From Lutraria lutraria (Eukaryota; Mollusca; Bivalvia; Venerida; Mactridae), in contig OZ026840.1 of the NCBI GenBank assembly GCA_964023205.1, positions 14,922,454 through 14,986,453 of the forward strand: a DNA stretch of 64,000 nt. Direction: 5' to 3'. The notes under the pieces are model-generated. The model was not told the DNA's origin. It did not search any database and saw only the letters and a list, made by a program, of their open reading frames with translations. The position numbers were made by a program, and so were the translations under genes. Shown in pieces: positions 59,250 to 64,000 of this stretch; within the stretch, counting starts at the first letter, position 1, and each line of letters opens with the position of its first letter.

Positions 59250-62040
59250 GTTTTAATTTACAGCAAAATGGAATAAATCCCCGAAAGAGCTTTCTCTTCT
59301 TGTGTACTAACAGTTTATCATCAGCAAAAAAACACTCGAGCTATATGCATGTGTACTTCGTATTTCCGAAAGTGACTATAGACAATGGTGTTTCAAATTA
59401 AAGTAAATGTACTCGTTTATTATTATTGAGCTAAGTATTCAACTTCCTATGATGCATATACAGTTGTATTTTGTAAAACCTGATACTCGTATATAGATCC
59501 CTTCAATGTTTAGATAATTCAATTATAGACATCACTTATCTGCGGACCACTTTTCTGTATTTCTCCTATATTTCAACTTGATAACGAACCCTCCTTGATA
59601 TTAGGTCCGTATTTGGCCTCAAAGGGTAGTATGGCTCGTACCACTATGCCGATCTTCTTTCACTCGCAGACAGAAGTCAATCTTTGGAATGAGAAATGGG
59701 ACAATACTGAATAGAAATTGCGTCATAGGCTGGAATTTCGTTGACTGGCGTGTTTAGCGCCGGTCAAATTTTATGTTACATTGATGTGAAAGATCTATCA
59801 TGTAGACAGTATCTATTTAATCCTCATTGCAACATCATATTGTTTTAAAACAATGAAAAAGACTTAGACGTTCATAAAGTGAAACCCATTCAGGGTTGGC
59901 AAATCCACTTTTATATAATTATTTTTCCATTGTCTCATTTCTTCATGTAGCAAATATCGGCGAAAATAAGCTAAATTCTGACCTAAAAATCACTGTATTG
60001 ACCCACATGTGAATGACATGTTTATCTTTATTCATTATATATCTTATCTTAAATAATCTGATGTAACTTACTAGGTTTTGTGGTAAACTTCTGTATAACG
60101 TTGGAGTAGAATTTAATGTATACGTGCTAATTTTTTATGATTATTTCCGAATTTAGTTTTATGACATGCGGTTTTCTCGCCATTTTACCCGGGTTTTTTT
60201 ATTTTGTTTCGTACTGGTGACTGAAATATCGATGGTATTGTTTATAGATTATGATTGATTGGTTGATTGTCCTTTTTAGGTGATGAAAGTCATAACACTT
60301 GATTAAGTGCGAATACACAATACGATCATTATCATGAACGGTAAGATTTTTTTCGAAACTAGTAAAAACATACCTCATTAAAAAAAGAATAGGAAGCAAA
60401 TTGATACTGAGGCGACGAAGAGCTATATTAATAGGGGAATGTTTCTTCCACTCATCAATACGGATAAATGCAAAGATTGCGTTTAATTTTCATGCATTTT
60501 GTGTTCGTTTCACTACAATTTTGTACTTATTTCTAAGTAAAGGACATGTAAAGTTACGATTCCCTCAACAGCTTCTTTTTATCAATATTATTATGACGTC
60601 GTATACTTTATTGTGGAATCTTTTCGAAAGAGAATTAGCGGTAATAAACATATTCTTTGTTTTTCAAATTCGTATGAGATTGTTTTCGACATATCGGATC
60701 GACTGCAATCCTTGCCGTCCCAGCTCCGATGATGCTCTCCTTCACATATTATTATACACGTTTGTATCAGATTTAACTGATGATTGAAATCATCATAATT
60801 ATCTTAAGTGATTTTATCTTATTCAATTCATAAAACAGGAAAACACTTGTCTGATCGAAGACATGTACAACAGCGCCATATTTGTGGCACATTTTGTGAT
60901 TGTGAAGTAAAATTAAAGGGGCTGAATTCTGGAAATCTAAAATTTCCTTCAGTATGTACTACTGATTTTGTGTAAAATAAAGGGTTAGGTTCACTTAGGG
61001 CCTAATATGGCCCTGTGTCAGATTTCCTTGATATTTTGACAGTAAAATATATTGGATGTTTCTTCATCAAAAACATATTTCAAATTGTTCTGAAATGAGT
61101 ATTGTTGCCATAGCAACGAAACACTCTTTATGAAAATGGAAAATCCTAATCCCATTCTATACCATGGCCTCAGTGTTATTTTTATTAAGTGTATATGATT
61201 GTGCATATTGCCTATAGTGACAAGATAGTTTTATTCCATGGTTGCTATGGAAACGTGAAAGTCACATGACTGGGCATAATATAGCGGTGTTTCGTGTTTA
61301 TATCGATGCTATACGAATTATTTTGACAAAATTTATACAGCACAAAAAATAACATACATATATTAAAAATTTTGAACAAATCATTTGCGTCACGCTAAAT
61401 GTTTTCGTAATATGATGTAATTAGTGTGCCCCTGCATAGTTCCATCTCAAATATCGAAAGGAAAAAAATCGTAAAAAGGTCTCTGTTATTCAAAATTAAC
61501 TGGCAATTAAAATTTCAACATCTATTTTCGCAATTAGGTTGAAACATACGGCTCGAAACACTTTGATAGAACTATAATCGAATATGAAAGTACCATACCA
61601 CACACTACGATCTGTCATCCTCGCCTAGTACCGTTCAAAAAACTGAACATCTAAACATGAAGTCCAACACCCGACACATTTATATTTTGCGTATGTGCTG
61701 TTTACATTCTGACTGATAATTGTTCAAATACTTCATTTTACAATATCGAAAAATGTACGAGGGTGTCATATCAGTTCCCAGCAAAGTTGTTGTTTTTTTG
61801 AATGAGTACTGAACGATGGATACAATTCAGAATAATAATAATAATAGCATTTAGTACATTAGTAAAGTTCTGTCAAGTAAGAAAATCTCCGACAAATCTC
61901 CGTCGAAGCCAAATAAACCGTTTATCCGATTAATGTGTCAATATCCGAATCGCTGTTAGTGTTAACAAAGGGAGACAAGTCGTTTGTTTACAGCGTTCTT
62001 TGTACAGCGTCTCTTGATACGGACGGTTCTTGGAGTTACA
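59250..62040. other. Duplicated receptor flank and AT-rich intergenic DNA
   Basis: Patches to about 60960 match the flanks at 42890-44240 and 36300-36640. A 128-codon + frame at 60401-60787 overlaps this homologous flank and shows no domain, so I regard it as chance. From 61000 to 61900 I see nothing assignable. Confidence 0.5.
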
Positions 62041-62066
62041 ACTGCAGATAAATCGACGAATGAAGT
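61950..62066 (+). other. Possible non-coding first exon
   Basis: A locally GC-richer stretch (TTTACAGCGTTCTTTGTACAGCGTC...GACGGTTCTTGGAG) ends ATCGACGAATGAA/GTAAGTATT, a strong donor. An acceptor TTATCTTCTTTCAG lies at about 63333, but the join gives a stop within a few codons. If transcribed it would start a lncRNA or a gene whose coding exons lie beyond the window. Confidence 0.25.
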
Positions 62067-62324
62067 AAGTATTTGATATTTCTTATGTGATATATTCATG
62101 TCCTCAATGAAACGAGGCTATATGTCTATATGTAAGGTTAATAGCCTCGTGGTTGACAAATCACTTTGTAGTTCATCATGATGCCGCGCTGAAGACATTC
62201 CATTTTGATGCCGTAACATAAGACACATTCTATCGATTTTGTAGGAAGCGGGGAGGGGATGGGCCTTTAAATTCGACTGTAATGGTAATCAAAAGTGACT
62301 ATACCCCCTCCCATAGCTGAGTCG

Positions 62325-62339
62325 ACCCCCCCCCCCCCC
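62325..62339. repeat. Poly-C tract
   Basis: A 15-base run of C, read directly; its length may be unreliable in assembly. Confidence 0.9.
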
Positions 62340-62373
62340 AAATTGTAATTGCTTTTTTCAGGCCCGTTGTGAT

Positions 62374-62805
62374 CAGGGGGCGCAACGTAATGTAGCGAAA
62401 GTTGATATTTAAGCGACGCTTTTGAGAAAGTTAGTAAGATGGCGGACTAAATGTGATATTTTTGTGCAAAAATGGATACGTTTTCGGTAAGTTTGAACAT
62501 TTTATTACATTACTGGATATAAAGTATATGCGCATCAGGTGGCCGCCGGTTTTAAGAAAGCTCACAACTTTAGTTCATGAACGTAGCTTTTGTGGTTTGG
62601 GAGCCAACTCCGGAACAATTTTCGAAGTTGGAAGTTGTGAATTGTCATTGCTGTGATTTCGTTTGTAAAAGTCGTTATATAGACATTTTAGACTAGTTTG
62701 ACCTTATTGAAACACTCATAGTGTAGATTTGAATCCTCTGAAGGGTAAATTTGATGTCCGCCTTTTTTGTAGCAATTTGTCGGCTACATTACGTTGCGCC
62801 CCCTG
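62374..62805. mobile_element. 432-bp MITE, hAT5-like, with CAGGGGGCGC ends
   Basis: The ends CAGGGGGCGCAACGTAATGT and its inverse are near perfect (~24 bp), and GTGAT is repeated directly at both sides (62369-62373 and 62806-62810). A 5-bp target duplication with CAG..CTG ends matches the foldback at 35635-36124 in type, though the terminal sequence differs. The 67-codon frame inside is chance. Confidence 0.85.
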
Positions 62806-62984
62806 GTGATCCTATGCTATTAAATTAATAGCATACATTAATAATGATTTTAATGCTTTAGCTAATCTTATTTTTGTTATCTCTTGCATTTTAGTTTTTA
62901 TCGTACAACTGTACATGTGTGTTTTTATACTTGTTTGTGAATTGTGTATACAGGTGTAAAGTAAATAGTTAGTCACTCAGTGAT

Positions 62985-63060
62985 ACAATCCACGGTCTTC
63001 ACTGGGAATTAAACCCATTATCCCTAGCACTGCAGGCACTCAACCATGTTGCTAAATAGA
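62985..63060 (-). mobile_element. tRNA-derived SINE-like fragment
   Basis: On minus: TTAGCAACATGGTTGAGTGCC (A-box-like), then GGGTTTAATTCCC (B-box-like) at tRNA spacing. Stems do not pair well, so it is not called as a tRNA gene. Confidence 0.45.
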
Positions 63061-63069
63061 TAACCGAAG

Positions 63070-64000
63070 GCTGTTGAAATTGGCCAGTATTCCCTACAAG
63101 TTCTAAAATTGTATGAAATTAATGTTGACTATTGATGTTGTAGTGAGGATACAAATGAATGCTTGACAGAGATGTGAGATTAGTGTTCATGTTGATGTCA
63201 CAGAGGACCATGATGTTTTAACATTGTTGTAATACATGTATAATGCCAGTACTGTATGGATTACAAATATTCATAAACTCCATTATAATAGTATTTCAGC
63301 ATAATTGAATTGCTATATTTATCTTCTTTCAGAATCATATTATGTTAGTTCAGATGTATGAAGTGTAAGCAGTTGTGAGCCTTCTGAATAGTTAATTTGT
63401 AAGTATGCATATGGTCATTATACGCCCGCAAACTATGTCGTTCAAGCGGTTGGTTGGTCTGTCAGCATACAATATCATAAGTTTGTGGAGTAAATTAAGG
63501 ATGAAATATGTCATCACCATGGAGTGTACATATAAGGCAGACACAATTTTCATGCCCAGTGTGTTTGGTTAACATATGTATGCTTTTATGTTTCAATTAC
63601 ATTGTACTAGCATATGCATTATTGAAATATATATATATATGAACTTTTGAGATATTGAATTAATGCATATTAACTTTTGTACTCTGTGTGCTCATTGGTA
63701 AAAACCTTTTGACATATTATTGTATGTATTGTTTGCATGTGAAATAAATGTAGGTTGTTAAAGTTCACTACAGAATTTCCTTATTTACTTACACAATAAT
63801 TATACAGTATTTTTGGGGGTGACAACTCAAACAATGAGTTTTTACACTCAAAGTCAATTCATACATAAAACTGGTACAAGAAAAGATCAATACAATGTAC
63901 TGCATTAACAACAAATATACTGAAAATATCCATGTGAATGAAACCAAGCAGAATATTATAATGTCAAGCAAAAATATCCTGCTTTTTAGAGGGAAATCAA
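63070..64000. other. AT-rich DNA without supported genes
   Basis: No coding exon is recognised on either strand. It contains a short (AT)n run near 63630 and an AATAAA at about 63743. Confidence 0.5.

Noticed and set aside
60401..60787. 128-codon + frame starting MILRRRRAILIG
   Set aside because: It overlaps a flank duplicated at 36.3 kb where the frame is not kept, which argues against coding.
1..64000. CRISPR arrays, bacterial operons, phage or viral genes
   Set aside because: The tandem repeats lack direct-repeat/spacer structure, genes are spliced with eukaryotic signals, and no viral structural or replicase protein was recognised.

Overview
This is an AT-rich piece of an intron-rich animal nuclear genome, most likely a bivalve mollusc. 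The evidence is threefold: GT-AG spliced genes with kilobase introns; an RLR-plus-Toll-like-receptor gene complement in which the receptors are intronless and locally duplicated; and dispersed repeats that I associate with bivalve genomes. Those repeats are the 'aacaagagggcc...tatcgctcac' family with internal tandem units, the 'ggccacctccgaataaaggcc' MITE and tRNA-derived SINEs. The species is not identifiable by eye. I joined exons by reading splice sites and checking phase; nothing was run.

Layout. Positions 1-12,300 hold a FAXC-like (failed axon connections) gene on + (six exons, 5200-11590, 281 aa) and the last two exons of a tandem paralog at 1283-2073, in a shared segmental duplication. 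The upstream copy carries a TA-flanked ~1.4 kb insertion that the downstream copy lacks. A 2.18 kb TTAA-flanked, Kolobok-like element fills much of FAXC intron 1. Positions 12,300-19,200 are mostly repeats, plus one orphan 3'-terminal coding exon at 16139-16416. Positions 19,230-32,587 on - hold a complete 16-exon RIG-I-like receptor (1042 aa: two CARDs, a linker with an internal duplication, a DECH-box helicase and a zinc-binding C-terminal domain); its introns hold several repeat insertions.

Positions 32,600-40,550 are non-genic: a ~490 bp foldback element, a decayed RTE-type LINE end, and a segment matching the 5' flanks of the Toll-like receptor genes. Positions 40,556-42,886 on - hold an intact single-exon Toll-like receptor (776 aa). 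Positions 43-49 kb are AT-rich intergenic DNA containing six copies of a GTTACACTCGGGACA motif. Positions 48,959-59,245 on - hold a second Toll-like receptor, clearly a pseudogene, split by an 8,051 bp insertion (50912-58962) with inverted termini, TA target duplication and AACGTT-rich subterminal repeats. That insertion carries its own MITEs, a SINE and short spliced-looking ORFs on both strands. Positions 59,250-64,000 hold the duplicated receptor flank, a hAT5-like MITE and a possible non-coding first exon, but no convincing protein gene.

Functionally, the window puts a cytosolic dsRNA sensor (RLR) within 8 kb of a Toll-like receptor cluster. Repeated duplication and transposon insertion have produced one intact receptor, one split pseudogene and probably one lost copy. 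The best candidate for something undescribed is the 8 kb TA-flanked element with its possible cargo exons.
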